A stretch of DNA of 64,000 nucleotides from CAVVAL01 sp963742725 (GTDB lineage: Bacteria; Actinomycetota; Actinomycetes; Mycobacteriales; Cryptosporangiaceae). The translations under genes and the position numbers were made by a program. The notes under the pieces were generated by a model. That model was not told the DNA's origin, ran no database searches, and was given only the letters and a program-made list of their open reading frames with translations. Below, one piece after another: positions 17,672 to 26,322 of the stretch. Numbering within the stretch: position 1 is the first letter of the stretch; each line of letters opens with the position of its first letter. The stretch is from assembly GCA_963742725.1 (NCBI GenBank), contig CAVUMX010000004.1, positions 992,001 through 1,056,000 of the forward strand, in the 5' to 3' direction.

Positions 17672-17672
17672 A

Positions 17673-17806
17673 CTCGACGCCGGACGGCCCGCGGGGCCGG
17701 CTCGACGCCGGGCGGCCCGCGGGGCGGGCACGACGCCGGACGGCCCGCGGGGCCGGCACGACGCCGGCCGGCGCCGGGCGGGCGGCGGCACGACGCCGCG
17801 CGGCCG
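17673..17806. repeat. 28-bp tandem repeat adjoining palindrome copy 3
   Basis: Three 28-bp units (17673-17700, 17701-17728, 17729-17756), each beginning CTCGACGCCGG or CACGACGCCGG and containing CGGCCCGCGGGGC, then two degenerate units up to the HxlR stop codon. The first unit begins one base after the palindrome arm. Confidence 0.8.
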
Positions 17807-18736
17807 CTACACCAGGAAGCGGATCTCGCGGCGGGTCAGTACCGCCTGGCAGCGGTCGCAGCGCAGGACGGGCTCCAGGACGCGCCCGCACTGCCGGTGC
17901 CGGATCACCAGCGACGCTTCGGTGGACCCGCCGAGCCACCGCTCGCCCCAGCGGATCAGCAGGGCCAGGACGTCGAAGAACGCCAGTCCTTTGGAGGTGA
18001 GGCGGTACTCGTCGCGCCCGTACCGTTCGTCGTAGGTGACGCGGCGGAACACGCCGAGTTCGACGAAGCGCCGCAGCCGGTCGGCGAGGATGACGGGCGG
18101 GATGCCGAGGTCGCGTTCGAAGTCGCTGAAGCGGCGGATGCCGAGGAACGACGCGGCGAGGACGGCGGTGCTCCACCGGTTGCCGAGGAGTTCCATGGTG
18201 CCGGGCAGGAACGACAGCGGGTCGGGCGCGGGGGCGGCGGACGTGCGGCGATGGAGCCGGGGCGGCGATACGTCCGATATGCGAGCGCCCGCCCGGCGCA
18301 GCGCCGTGGTGTCGCGGGGGCTGACGGGGTGCGGGGCGCAGGTGCAGGTCAGGCGGGGTACGCAGGCGAGGCCGCAGCGGTGGTGCCGGAGTTCGGGCAG
18401 CGGCGTCGGACGGCTCAGGATCCAGCGTTTCTCCCAGGCCCAGATCGCCACCAGGACGGACCAGAGGTCCAGCCCACGGTCGGTGAGCCGGTACTCGGAG
18501 CGGCCCGCGTACGACGGGTCGGGGACGCGCGTCAGCACCGAGTAGCGTTCCAGCTCGCGCAGGCGGCTGGTGAGGACGCTGTTGGACACGCCGAGCTTGT
18601 CCTGCCACTGGCTGAACCGGCGCACGCCGAGGAACGCGCGTTGCAGGATCAGCAGGGACCAGCGGTCGCCGAGGACGAGCAGCGCACGGCCAACCGCGGG
18701 GATCTGTGCCTTGGCGTCAGACCGGGGTCCGGTCAC
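17807..18736 (-). CDS. Tandem HxlR-HxlR transcription regulator with Cys-rich linkers
   Basis: 309 aa from GTG 18736 (AAGGAG nine bases upstream). Two complete HxlR winged-helix domains lie in one chain: about residues 8-100 (LVLGDRWSLLILQRAFLGVRRF) and about 180-275 (LLGNRWSTAVLAASFLGIRRF). Each is followed by a cysteine cluster (CGLACVPRLTCTC; CGRVLEPVLRCDRC) that could bind zinc or act as a thiol switch. HxlR regulators normally bind DNA as dimers of about 110-150-residue chains. This one looks like a covalent pseudo-dimer. Its target is unknown; the divergent neighbour is the rplU leader region. Confidence 0.87.
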   Translation of the reverse strand: MTGPRSDAKAQIPAVGRALLVLGDRWSLLILQRAFLGVRRFSQWQDKLGVSNSVLTSRLRELERYSVLTRVPDPSYAGRSEYRLTDRGLDLWSVLVAIWAWEKRWILSRPTPLPELRHHRCGLACVPRLTCTCAPHPVSPRDTTALRRAGARISDVSPPRLHRRTSAAPAPDPLSFLPGTMELLGNRWSTAVLAASFLGIRRFSDFERDLGIPPVILADRLRRFVELGVFRRVTYDERYGRDEYRLTSKGLAFFDVLALLIRWGERWLGGSTEASLVIRHRQCGRVLEPVLRCDRCQAVLTRREIRFLV

Positions 18737-18813
18737 GTGGCCCAGCTCCTTCGCCTCCGACGGTGACCCAAGTGTGCCGGGATCCGGCGTGCTGTGGGGG
18801 CCGCCACCCCGGT

Positions 18814-18843
18814 TTGACCCTGCGGGTGGCCGGTACGTACCCT
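18814..18843 (+). promoter_or_regulatory. Candidate sigma70-type promoter of rplU-rpmA
   Basis: TTGACC (18814-18819) and TACCCT (18838-18843) are separated by 18 nt, about 110 nt before the rplU ATG. The resulting 5' leader of roughly 100 nt could carry control elements, but no known ribosomal-protein leader was recognised. Confidence 0.45.
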
Positions 18844-18954
18844 GTCTGTTGGCGCACATCGCGTGCGCCGCGTTCTTGTCTGCCCCCAGGTGGGATGTGC
18901 GGCGGGAACGTGCACAAGTTCCAAGCCTTCAACAGGAGTCAGGAGACCGCGTCG

Positions 18955-19269
18955 ATGTACGCCATCGTCAAGACCGGCGGCAAGCAGTACAAGGTGGCCG
19001 TGGGCGACGTCGTCGAGGTCGAGAAGCTGGAAGGTGCCCCGGGCGACTCGCTGACCCTGCCGGCTCTTCTCGTCGTGGACGGCGAGTCCGTCACGCACGA
19101 GGCCGGCAAGCTCGCGTCGTTCTCTGTCACCGGTGAGGTCGTGGCCCACACCAAGGGCCCGAAGATCCGGATCCACAAGTTCAAGAACAAGACCGGCTAC
19201 CACAAGCGTCAGGGTCACCGTCAGCCGTTGACCCAGATCAAGGTGACCGGCATCGAGAGCGGGAAGTAG
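18955..19269 (+). CDS. rplU: 50S ribosomal protein L21
   Basis: 104 aa from ATG 18955 (AGGAG nine bases upstream). It starts YAIVKTGGKQYKV and ends in the basic KIRIHKFKNKTGYHKRQGHRQ region that contacts 23S rRNA. Family length and motifs are standard. First gene of the L21-L27 pair, with 8 nt between them. Confidence 0.98.
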   Translation: MYAIVKTGGKQYKVAVGDVVEVEKLEGAPGDSLTLPALLVVDGESVTHEAGKLASFSVTGEVVAHTKGPKIRIHKFKNKTGYHKRQGHRQPLTQIKVTGIESGK

Positions 19270-19277
19270 GCGCCGAG

Positions 19278-19535
19278 ATGGCACACAAGAAGGGCGCGTC
19301 ATCCTCGCGCAACGGTCGTGACTCCAACGCTCAGCGCCTCGGCGTGAAGCGTTTCGGTGGGCAGCTCGTGAAGGCCGGCGAGATCATCGTCCGCCAGCGC
19401 GGCACCCACTTCCACCCCGGCGACCTGGTCGGCCGCGGTGGCGACGACACGCTGTTCGCGCTGGCCGCGGGCAACGTGACGTTCGGCAAGAAGCGCGGTC
19501 GCAAGACCGTGAGCATCACCCCGCTGGAGGCCTGA
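19278..19535 (+). CDS. rpmA: 50S ribosomal protein L27
   Basis: 85 aa. The N-terminal AHKKGASSSRNGRDS tail reaches toward the peptidyl transferase centre. The FHPG and VGRGGDDTLFAL stretches are typical. No N-terminal cleavage extension as in Firmicutes. Its RBS lies within the end of rplU. A strong terminator follows. Confidence 0.98.
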   Translation: MAHKKGASSSRNGRDSNAQRLGVKRFGGQLVKAGEIIVRQRGTHFHPGDLVGRGGDDTLFALAAGNVTFGKKRGRKTVSITPLEA

Positions 19536-19552
19536 GCCTCCGCGAGACCATG

Positions 19553-19590
19553 CGAAGGGGCGGGCCGGCACTGACCGGCCCGCCCCTTCG
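19553..19590 (+). terminator. Strong hairpin terminator after rpmA
   Basis: CGAAGGGGCGGGCCGG pairs with its exact complement over a CACTGA loop (16-bp stem), 17 nt past the stop. obg therefore probably has its own promoter or depends on read-through. Confidence 0.8.
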
Positions 19591-19685
19591 TCCGTTCCAC
19601 CGCCGCCGGCCCCGCGAGGCCGCCGCCGTCCGACCCGGGCGCCGGCGACAGCTGGTCGGCAGGCGGCGCAGAAAGAGGGGGCTCG

Positions 19686-21110
19686 GTGGCGACCTTCGTC
19701 GACCGCGTCGTGTTGCATGTTTCCGCTGGTGACGGTGGTCACGGCTGCGCGTCGGTGCACCGGGAGAAGTTCAAGCCGCTCGGCGGCCCGGACGGCGGTA
19801 ACGGTGGAAACGGCGGCGACGTCGTACTCGTCGTCGACCCCGGCGTCCACACCCTGCTGGACTTCCACTTCCACCCGCACCAGAAGGCCGGCAACGGCAA
19901 GCCGGGCATGGGCGCGAACCGCAGTGGCGCTGCCGGCGTCGACCTGGAACTCCGCGTCCCGGACGGCACGGTCGTCCAGAGCCCCGGCGGCGAGATCCTG
20001 GCCGACCTGACCGGGCCGGGCACCCGGTTCGTGATCGCCGAGGGCGGTCGTGGCGGGCTCGGCAACGCCTCGCTGGCGTCCACCCGGCGTAAGGCGCCCG
20101 GGTTCGCGCTGCTCGGCGAGCCCGGCGAGGCGTTCGACGTCGTCCTGGAGCTCAAGAGCGTCGCGGACGTCGGCCTGGTCGGCTTCCCCAGCGCCGGCAA
20201 GTCGTCGCTGATCGCGGTCGTGTCGGCGGCGCGTCCGAAGATCGCGGACTACCCGTTCACCACGCTCGTCCCCAACCTGGGCGTCGTGACGGCCGGCGAG
20301 ACCGTCTTCACGATGGCCGACGTGCCGGGGCTGATCCCGGGCGCCGCCACCGGCAAGGGCCTGGGGCTCCAGTTCCTGCGGCACATCGAGCGCTGCGCGG
20401 TGCTGGTCCACGTCGTCGACACCGCGACGGAGGAGCCCGACCGGGACCCGGCCGCCGACATCGACGCGCTCGAGCACGAACTCCAGCAGTACGGCGGCCT
20501 CGCCGACCGGCCCCGCATCGTCGTCCTCAACAAGGTCGACCTGCCGCACGGCCGGGAGATGGCCGAGATCGTCCGCCCCGACCTGGAGAAGCGCGGGTAC
20601 GAGGTCTTCGAGATCAGCGCCATCACCCGGGAGGGTCTGAAGCCGCTGCTGTACGCCCTCGGCGAGCGCGTCGAGGCGTACCGGGCCGCGAACGCCAAGC
20701 CGGAGGCCACCCGGATCGTGCTGCGGCCCAAGGCCGTGGACGACGCCGGCTTCACCGTCGAACGCGACCCGAACGACCCCGACGGGTTCATCGTCCGCGG
20801 CGACAAGCCCGTCCGCTGGATCCGCCAGACCGACTTCACCAACGACGAGGCCGTCGGGTACCTCGGTGACCGGCTCGCCCGACTCGGTGTGGAGGCCGCG
20901 CTCGCCGAGGCCGGCGCCACGCCGGGCGCTGCCGTCACGATCGGCCCCGTCACGTTCGACTGGGAACCCAGCACGGTCGCCGGCGTCGACTTCACGCCCA
21001 CCGGCCGGGGCACCGACCAGCGCCTGGAACGCGACGACCGTCCCGGCGCGGCCGAGCGGCTCGCCGCCAAGAAGGCGCGCCGCCGCACCGGGGACGACGA
21101 GGAGGAGTAG
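19686..21110 (+). CDS. obg: Obg/CgtA GTPase
   Basis: 474 aa from GTG 19686 (GAGGGGG upstream). Glycine-rich Obg domain at 1-160 (GDGGHGC, GGPDGGNGGNGG), then the G domain: GFPSAGKSS (P-loop), DVPGLIPGA (G3), NKVD (G4) and SAI (G5). A C-terminal OCT domain (about 345-430) follows. Obg helps late 50S assembly and links GTP/ppGpp levels to growth. The stop codon shares a base with the proB GTG, so the two are coupled. Confidence 0.97.
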   Translation: MATFVDRVVLHVSAGDGGHGCASVHREKFKPLGGPDGGNGGNGGDVVLVVDPGVHTLLDFHFHPHQKAGNGKPGMGANRSGAAGVDLELRVPDGTVVQSPGGEILADLTGPGTRFVIAEGGRGGLGNASLASTRRKAPGFALLGEPGEAFDVVLELKSVADVGLVGFPSAGKSSLIAVVSAARPKIADYPFTTLVPNLGVVTAGETVFTMADVPGLIPGAATGKGLGLQFLRHIERCAVLVHVVDTATEEPDRDPAADIDALEHELQQYGGLADRPRIVVLNKVDLPHGREMAEIVRPDLEKRGYEVFEISAITREGLKPLLYALGERVEAYRAANAKPEATRIVLRPKAVDDAGFTVERDPNDPDGFIVRGDKPVRWIRQTDFTNDEAVGYLGDRLARLGVEAALAEAGATPGAAVTIGPVTFDWEPSTVAGVDFTPTGRGTDQRLERDDRPGAAERLAAKKARRRTGDDEEE

Positions 21111-22240
21111 TGGCCCCCTCCGGCCAGGCTCAAGCGGCAGTCACCCCGCGCAGCGCCATCGCCGACGCCCGCCGCGTCGTCGTCAAAGTCGGATCGTCCT
21201 CCCTCACCACCCGCGCCGGCGGCATCGACGCCGACCGGGTCGACGCCCTCGTGGACGCGGTCGTGGCCCGGCACCGCGGCGACACGCAGCTCGTCCTCGT
21301 GTCGTCGGGCGCCATCGCGGCCGGTCTGGCGCCTCTCGGGCTGCGGAACCGGCCCCGGGACCTCGCCACCCAGCAGGCCGCGGCCAGCGTCGGCCAGATG
21401 CTGCTCGTCTCCCGGTACGCCGCCTCGTTCGCCCGCTACGGCCGTACCGTCGGCCAGGTGCTCCTCACCGGCGACGACATGGTCCGCCGCGCCCACTACC
21501 GCAACGCCAAGCGCAACTTCGAACGGCTCCTGGAGCTCGGCGTCGTCCCCGTCGTCAACGAGAACGACGCCGTCGCCACCGACGAGATCCGCTTCGGCGA
21601 CAACGACCGCCTGGCCGCCCTCGTCGCCCACCTCCTGCACGCCGACGCCCTGCTGCTCCTCTCGGACGTCGACGGCCTCTACAACGGTGACCCCCGCCGC
21701 CCGGGAACGCGCCTCATCACCGAGGTCAGCGGCGACGCCGACCTCGACGGAGTCGTCGCAGGCAAGAGCGGATCGACCGTCGGCACCGGCGGCATGGCCA
21801 GCAAGGTCGACGCCGCCCGCGTGGCCACCAGCGCCGGCGTCCACGTCGTCCTCACCTCGACCGCGCTGGCCGCCGCCGCGCTCGCCGGCGAACCCGTCGG
21901 CACCCACTTCACCCCCACCGGCCGCCGCCTCCCCACGCGCCTGCTCTGGCTCCGCCACGCCACCACCCCGCGCGGCCAGCTCGTCCTCGACGACGGCGCC
22001 GTCGCCGCCATCACCCAGCGCCGCGCGTCGCTCCTGTCCGCCGGCATCACCGCCGTCCACGGCGACTTCGTGGCCGGCGACCCCGTCGACCTCCTCACCC
22101 CCACCGGCGCCACCGTCGCGCGCGGCCTCGTCGCCTACGACGCCACCGAACTCCCCGCCCTCCTCGGCAAATCGACCCCCGCCCTCAAACCCCAGCACCG
22201 CCGCGAAGTCATCCACCGCGACGACCTCGCCCTTTTGTGA
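21110..22240 (+). CDS. proB: Glutamate 5-kinase with PUA domain
   Basis: 376 aa from GTG 21110, overlapping the obg stop. Amino-acid kinase domain with VVVKVGSSSLT at the N-terminus, LLLSDVDGLYNGDP and GTGGMASKVDAA motifs, and a PUA domain at about 280-370. Phosphorylates L-glutamate with ATP in the first step of proline synthesis and is usually feedback-inhibited by proline. ProA acts next and is encoded 217 nt downstream. I see nothing distinct in that gap beyond the proA promoter. Confidence 0.96.
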   Translation: MAPSGQAQAAVTPRSAIADARRVVVKVGSSSLTTRAGGIDADRVDALVDAVVARHRGDTQLVLVSSGAIAAGLAPLGLRNRPRDLATQQAAASVGQMLLVSRYAASFARYGRTVGQVLLTGDDMVRRAHYRNAKRNFERLLELGVVPVVNENDAVATDEIRFGDNDRLAALVAHLLHADALLLLSDVDGLYNGDPRRPGTRLITEVSGDADLDGVVAGKSGSTVGTGGMASKVDAARVATSAGVHVVLTSTALAAAALAGEPVGTHFTPTGRRLPTRLLWLRHATTPRGQLVLDDGAVAAITQRRASLLSAGITAVHGDFVAGDPVDLLTPTGATVARGLVAYDATELPALLGKSTPALKPQHRREVIHRDDLALL

Positions 22241-22444
22241 GCGGCCCGCCGAGGCACACGTCTCGCCGCCTTCGCCGCGCCTTGCGTGCCTGAGCACGCG
22301 TCGGCTTGTGCGAACGCGGCGATACGCGCACCTCGGTGGGCTCCAGGTTCAGAGCAAGGTCAAGTACAGGTAGAGGATGGCGGGCAGGGCACCGTTAGCA
22401 GCCCGGTCGGTGGGATACGGGACGGCCGTTGCGGGCCGGCGCCG

Positions 22445-22450
22445 TAGGCT
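22445..22450 (+). promoter_or_regulatory. -10 box of a probable leaderless promoter (proA)
   Basis: TAGGCT is 7 nt before ATG 22458, so proA can be transcribed separately from proB. Confidence 0.6.
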
Positions 22451-22457
22451 AAGAAAC

Positions 22458-23732
22458 ATGACCACCGAGCAGGACGTTCGCGACGCCGCAGGCCGCGCCA
22501 GGGACGCCGCAGCCGATCTCGCCCCGCTGGCCCGCGCCGCCAAGGACGCCGCCCTGCACGCCATGGCCGACGCCCTACTGGCCGAGTCGGCGTCGATCCT
22601 CGCCGCGAACGCGAAGGACCTGGCGAACGGCCGCGAGGCGGGCCTGAGCGACGCGCTGCTCGACCGTCTCGCCCTGGACGAGAACAGGGTCGCCGCCATG
22701 GCGCAGGGCCTGCGGGACGTCGCCGCCCTGCCCGACCCGGTCGGCGAGGTCGTCCGCGGCTACACGCTCCCCAACGGCCTGGACGTCCGGCAGGTACGGG
22801 TTCCGCTGGGTGTCGTCGCGATCGTGTACGAGGCCCGTCCGAACGTCACCGTGGACGCCGCCGGGCTGTGCCTCAAGAGCGGCAACGCCGTGCTGCTGCG
22901 GGGTTCGGCGTCGGCGTACGAGTCGAACTCGGCGCTGGTCGCGGTGCTGGCAGAGGCGGCGTCCAAGGCGGGGCTGCCCGAGGCGTCCGTCCAGCTCGTC
23001 CCGGGCACCGACCGGGAGTCGGTCACGCACCTCATGCGCGCCCGTGGCCTGGTCGACGTGATCATCCCGCGCGGCGGCGCCGGCCTGATCAGCCACGTCG
23101 TGGAGAACTCGGTCGTCCCGGTCATCGAGACCGGTGTCGGCAACTGCCACGTCTACGTGGACGCGGCCGCCGATCTGGAGATGGCCGAGCGGATCGTCCT
23201 GAACGCCAAGACGCACCGTCCCAGCGTGTGCAACGCGGCCGAGTCGCTGCTGATCCACCGGGACGTCGCCGACGAGTTCGTGCCCCGCGCCGTCACCGCG
23301 CTGCGCCGCGCCGGCGTTACCGTCCACGGCGACGAGGACGTCCTGCGCCTGGCCGGCGGCGAACCGATGGACGGCCCGCCCGTGCTGCCCGCCACCGACG
23401 AGGACTGGGCCGCCGAGTACCTGTCCCTCGACATGGCCGTCGCCGTCGTGGACTCCCTGGACGCCGCGGTGGCCCACATCCGCCGCTGGGGGAGCGGGCA
23501 CACCGAGGCGATCGTCACGACGTCGCAGCCGGCGGTGCGCCGGTTCGTCGCCCGGATGGACAGCGCCGCCGTCATGGTCAACGCGTCCACCCGGTTCACC
23601 GACGGCAGCGAGTTCGGCTTCGGCGCCGAGATCGGCATCTCGACGCAGAAGCTGCACGCCCGTGGCCCGATGGGCCTGCCCGAACTGACCAGCACCAGCT
23701 ACATCGTCACCGGCGACGGCCACACCCGCTGA
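22458..23732 (+). CDS. proA: Gamma-glutamyl phosphate reductase
   Basis: 424 aa. Reduces gamma-glutamyl phosphate with NADPH to glutamate semialdehyde, the second step of proline synthesis. The aldehyde-dehydrogenase-like fold is clear: VPLGVVAIVYEARPNVT, then the catalytic cysteine in HRPSVCNAAE, and FGFGAEIGISTQKLHARGPMGL at the C-terminus. The start follows a TAGGCT box by 7 nt; an in-frame start at 22377 is unsupported. Confidence 0.96.
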   Translation: MTTEQDVRDAAGRARDAAADLAPLARAAKDAALHAMADALLAESASILAANAKDLANGREAGLSDALLDRLALDENRVAAMAQGLRDVAALPDPVGEVVRGYTLPNGLDVRQVRVPLGVVAIVYEARPNVTVDAAGLCLKSGNAVLLRGSASAYESNSALVAVLAEAASKAGLPEASVQLVPGTDRESVTHLMRARGLVDVIIPRGGAGLISHVVENSVVPVIETGVGNCHVYVDAAADLEMAERIVLNAKTHRPSVCNAAESLLIHRDVADEFVPRAVTALRRAGVTVHGDEDVLRLAGGEPMDGPPVLPATDEDWAAEYLSLDMAVAVVDSLDAAVAHIRRWGSGHTEAIVTTSQPAVRRFVARMDSAAVMVNASTRFTDGSEFGFGAEIGISTQKLHARGPMGLPELTSTSYIVTGDGHTR

Positions 23733-23735
23733 CCC

Positions 23736-23798
23736 GAGCACACGCCGAGAGTGCGCTGGCCGGCTGCGCCGGGCGGCCGTCCCTATCGGCGCGTGCTC
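23736..23798. terminator. Possible bidirectional hairpin between proA and the GT2 gene
   Basis: GAGCACACGCCGA (23736-23748) pairs with TCGGCGCGTGCTC (23786-23798) with one mismatch, enclosing an inner GGCCG/CGGCC stem. Its right arm overlaps the last codons of the convergent glycosyltransferase. Confidence 0.4.
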
Positions 23799-24772
23799 AG
23801 CACTTCCTCTTCGACCGGGGCGGGGTCGGGGTCGGTGGCCGAGTCGTACCCGATGTGGAACGCCGGGCGGTGCTGAACGGCCGCGTAGATCCGGCCGAGG
23901 TACTCGCCGAGCAGTCCGAGGCAGAACAGCTGGACCGCGCCGACGAACAGCACGGTGACGTAGATCGACGTCCAGCCGGGCACGGCGTAGCCGAGCATGT
24001 ATATGACGAACGAGCCGACCAGCATCAGCGCGCACACGATGAACGCGATGCCGCCGAGGACCGTCGCGATACGCAGCGGCGCCGCGGAAAAACTCGCGAT
24101 GCTGTCGAACGCGAGCCGGACCATCTTCGTCAGCGGGTACTTGGTGGTGCCGGCCGCACGCTCCTCGCGGGCGTACGTCACCTGGCCGCTGGGGAAGCCG
24201 AGCCACGGCACCAGCAGCCGGTACACGGGCGTCGATTCGGGCAGCTCCAGCAGCGCGTCGACGGTGGCGCGGCTGAGCAGCCGGAAGTCGCCGGCCTGGT
24301 CGGGCATCTTGTCGCCGACGATGCGGCGCATGAGCCGGTAGTACGCCGTCGCGGTCCACCGCTTGAAGAACGTGTCGGTGGTGCGGTCGCCCCGCACCCC
24401 GTACACGATGTCCAGTTCGTCCCGCTGAGCGAGCGTGAGCATCTCGGGGATCGTCTCGGGCGGGTCCTGGAGGTCGGCGTCGATGCTGACCACGTAGTCG
24501 CCGAACGAGCGGCGCAGGCCGGCCGTGAGCGCCGCCTGGTGGCCCGAGTTGCGGCGCAGGCGGATCAGGCGCAGCTCCGGCCAGGTGTGCCGGAGCATGG
24601 ACAGGAGTTGAGCGGTGGCGTCACGGCTGCCGTCGTCGACGGCGACGACCTCGTACGACTCGCCGATGCCGTCCAGCACCGGCCGGAGCCGCTCGACGAG
24701 CAGCGGCAGCACCGCTTCCTCGTTGTACATCGGGATGACGACCGAGAGCGTCGGTCCGCCCGCCTTGCCCAT
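23783..24772 (-). CDS. Family 2 glycosyltransferase with two membrane helices (polyprenyl-phosphate glycosyltransferase type)
   Basis: 329 aa; AGGGAG lies 4 nt before the ATG. GT-A fold starts at VVIPMYNEE, with DDGSRDAT and the metal-binding DADLQDP motif. Two hydrophobic hairpin helices at about 230-300 match the GtrB/ArnC/DPM1-like subgroup, which moves a sugar from a nucleotide donor to a polyprenyl phosphate on the cytoplasmic face. The GT-C glycosyltransferase at 26322 is the kind of enzyme that uses such lipid-linked sugars on the outer face. The sugar is unknown. Confidence 0.9.
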   Translation of the reverse strand: MGKAGGPTLSVVIPMYNEEAVLPLLVERLRPVLDGIGESYEVVAVDDGSRDATAQLLSMLRHTWPELRLIRLRRNSGHQAALTAGLRRSFGDYVVSIDADLQDPPETIPEMLTLAQRDELDIVYGVRGDRTTDTFFKRWTATAYYRLMRRIVGDKMPDQAGDFRLLSRATVDALLELPESTPVYRLLVPWLGFPSGQVTYAREERAAGTTKYPLTKMVRLAFDSIASFSAAPLRIATVLGGIAFIVCALMLVGSFVIYMLGYAVPGWTSIYVTVLFVGAVQLFCLGLLGEYLGRIYAAVQHRPAFHIGYDSATDPDPAPVEEEVLSTRR

Positions 24773-24840
24773 TGTGCTCCCTTTGATGAACGCGCCGGCT
24801 GTCCCGGCAGATCCTAGAGTCCCCGCGCACCTGCCCAGGC

Positions 24841-25449
24841 TCAGGCCGGTACCAACCCCAGCGCAGCCTGTGCCCTGGCAACGGTCGCGACAGCCCGGGC
24901 ACGGGCACGCTCGGCGCCCTCACGCAGGATCGCCATGGTGGTGGCGGGGTCCGCGACGAGTTCCGCGTACCGCTCCTGGACGGGCGTCAGCTCGGCCACG
25001 ACCGCGTCGGCCACAGCCTCCTTCAGCCCACCGTACCCGGTGAACTGGCCGGCGAGGGAGTCCGGAGCGGTGCCGGAGCAGGCGGCGAGGACGTCGAGCA
25101 GGTTGGCCACGCCGGGCTGGCCGTCCGGGTCGTACCTGACCCGCGCCGCCGTCGCCGGCTTGACCGCCCTGGGCAGCACGAACGTCTCCCCGTACCGCCG
25201 GTTGAAGCGCGCCGCGACGTCTTTGGTCAGCTCGACGTGCTGGCGCTGGTCGTCGCCGACGGGCACCTCCTCGGCGTCGTGCAGGACGATGTCGGCGGCC
25301 ATCAGCACGGGGTACGTCAGCAGCGACAGCCGGGCGTGCGCCCGCCCCGCGGACTTCTCCCTGAACTGGATCATCCGGTGCGCCTCGCCGTACGCGGTCG
25401 CGCATTCCAGCAGGTAGTGCAGTGCGGCGTGCTCCGGACGGTGGCTCTG
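24841..25449 (-). pseudogene. trpS: Tryptophanyl-tRNA synthetase remnant lacking both signature motifs
   Basis: The minus strand reads in one frame QSHRPEHAALHYLLE ... GEAHRMIQFREKSA ... PVLMAADIVLHDAEEVPVGDDQRQHVELTKDVAARFNRRYGE (discontinuous), closely matching the middle of TrpS. It then jumps from ETFVLP to RVRYDPDGQPGV, where intact enzymes have about 45-50 more residues including the KMSKS loop. The C-terminal helices are complete and end at TGA 24841-24843. At the other end the frame meets an in-frame TGA at 25450-25452, just before the QSH motif. No N-terminal third with the HIGH motif exists upstream, where the methyltransferase begins 128 nt away. Longest start-to-stop product: 177 aa from ATG 25374. 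A working trpS must exist elsewhere. Confidence 0.85.
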
Positions 25450-25576
25450 TCAGATCGGGGCCACCCGTCAGGCGGCCCACCAGCTCTGCGTCGCGGCGAT
25501 CTGCGTAGCCAGTCTACTGGCCGGTACCAGGCCATATCGGGACCGCGTTACGCGAAATTCGACTCGATGCGCAAAG

Positions 25577-26281
25577 ATGTGCGCCATGGAAGCGACCGAG
25601 GTCCGCAAGCTCGCGGCACTTGAAGACAAGCATTGGTGGTACAAGGAGCGCCGCGTGCTCCTGGACCGCGAACTCGCGCGCCTGGGCACGCCGGGTACCG
25701 CGCTCGACATCGGCGCCGCCGGCGGCGGCAACACGCGCGTCCTGAAGGCGCGGGGCTGGCGCCCGCTCGCCGTCGAGTACGGCGAGGACGGGGCCGAGGT
25801 GGCCCAGGAGCGTGGCCTCGACGTCATGCGCGCCGACGCCCGGTACCTGCCGGTGCGCGACGGTGCGATGGACCTCGTGACGGCGTTCGACGTCCTCGAG
25901 CACATCGAGGAGGACCACATCGCGGTCGAGGAGATCTTCCGCGTCCTGCGCCCCGGCGGCACGCTGCTGGTGGCGGTGCCGTGCGACATGAAGCTGTGGT
26001 CGCAGCACGACGAGGCGGTGGGCCACGTCCGCCGGTACACCCGCGAGTCGCTGTCGACGGTCGTCGAGAAAGCCGGCTTCGAGATCCAGTCGCTGTGGAG
26101 CTGGAACGTGCTGCTCCGTCCGATCGCGGCGTGGCGGCGCAAGAAGTCCACGGGCAGCGACCTGGACGACCTGTCCCCGGTCGTGAACGCCGGCCTGACG
26201 ACGATCATCGCGGCCGAGCGCTACCTGCCGGTGAAGTCGATGCCGGGCGTGTCGCTGATGCTGCGGGCCCGCAAGCCGTAG
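25577..26281 (+). CDS. Class I SAM-dependent methyltransferase
   Basis: 234 aa from ATG 25577; ATG 25586, 7 nt after an AAAGAT box, is equally possible. SAM-binding motif I is ALDIGAAGGGNT, acidic motif II is VEYGEDG, and DVLEHIEED with LRPGGTLLVAVP completes a Methyltransf_11-type fold. The N-terminal HWWYKERR stretch is common in methyltransferases of glycan and lipid-sugar clusters. Its neighbours are polyprenol-type glycosyltransferases, so it may methylate a surface sugar; the substrate is inferred. Confidence 0.88.
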   Translation: MCAMEATEVRKLAALEDKHWWYKERRVLLDRELARLGTPGTALDIGAAGGGNTRVLKARGWRPLAVEYGEDGAEVAQERGLDVMRADARYLPVRDGAMDLVTAFDVLEHIEEDHIAVEEIFRVLRPGGTLLVAVPCDMKLWSQHDEAVGHVRRYTRESLSTVVEKAGFEIQSLWSWNVLLRPIAAWRRKKSTGSDLDDLSPVVNAGLTTIIAAERYLPVKSMPGVSLMLRARKP

Positions 26282-26300
26282 TTCTGACAATCCTGCGAGT

Positions 26301-26322
26301 GGGGCCGCCTTCGGGCGGCCCC
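26301..26322. terminator. Bidirectional hairpin with TTCG loop
   Basis: GGGGCCGCC-TTCG-GGCGGCCCC: 9-bp perfect stem with a stable tetraloop, placed between the convergent methyltransferase and GT-C genes. It touches the stop codon of the latter. Confidence 0.75.
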
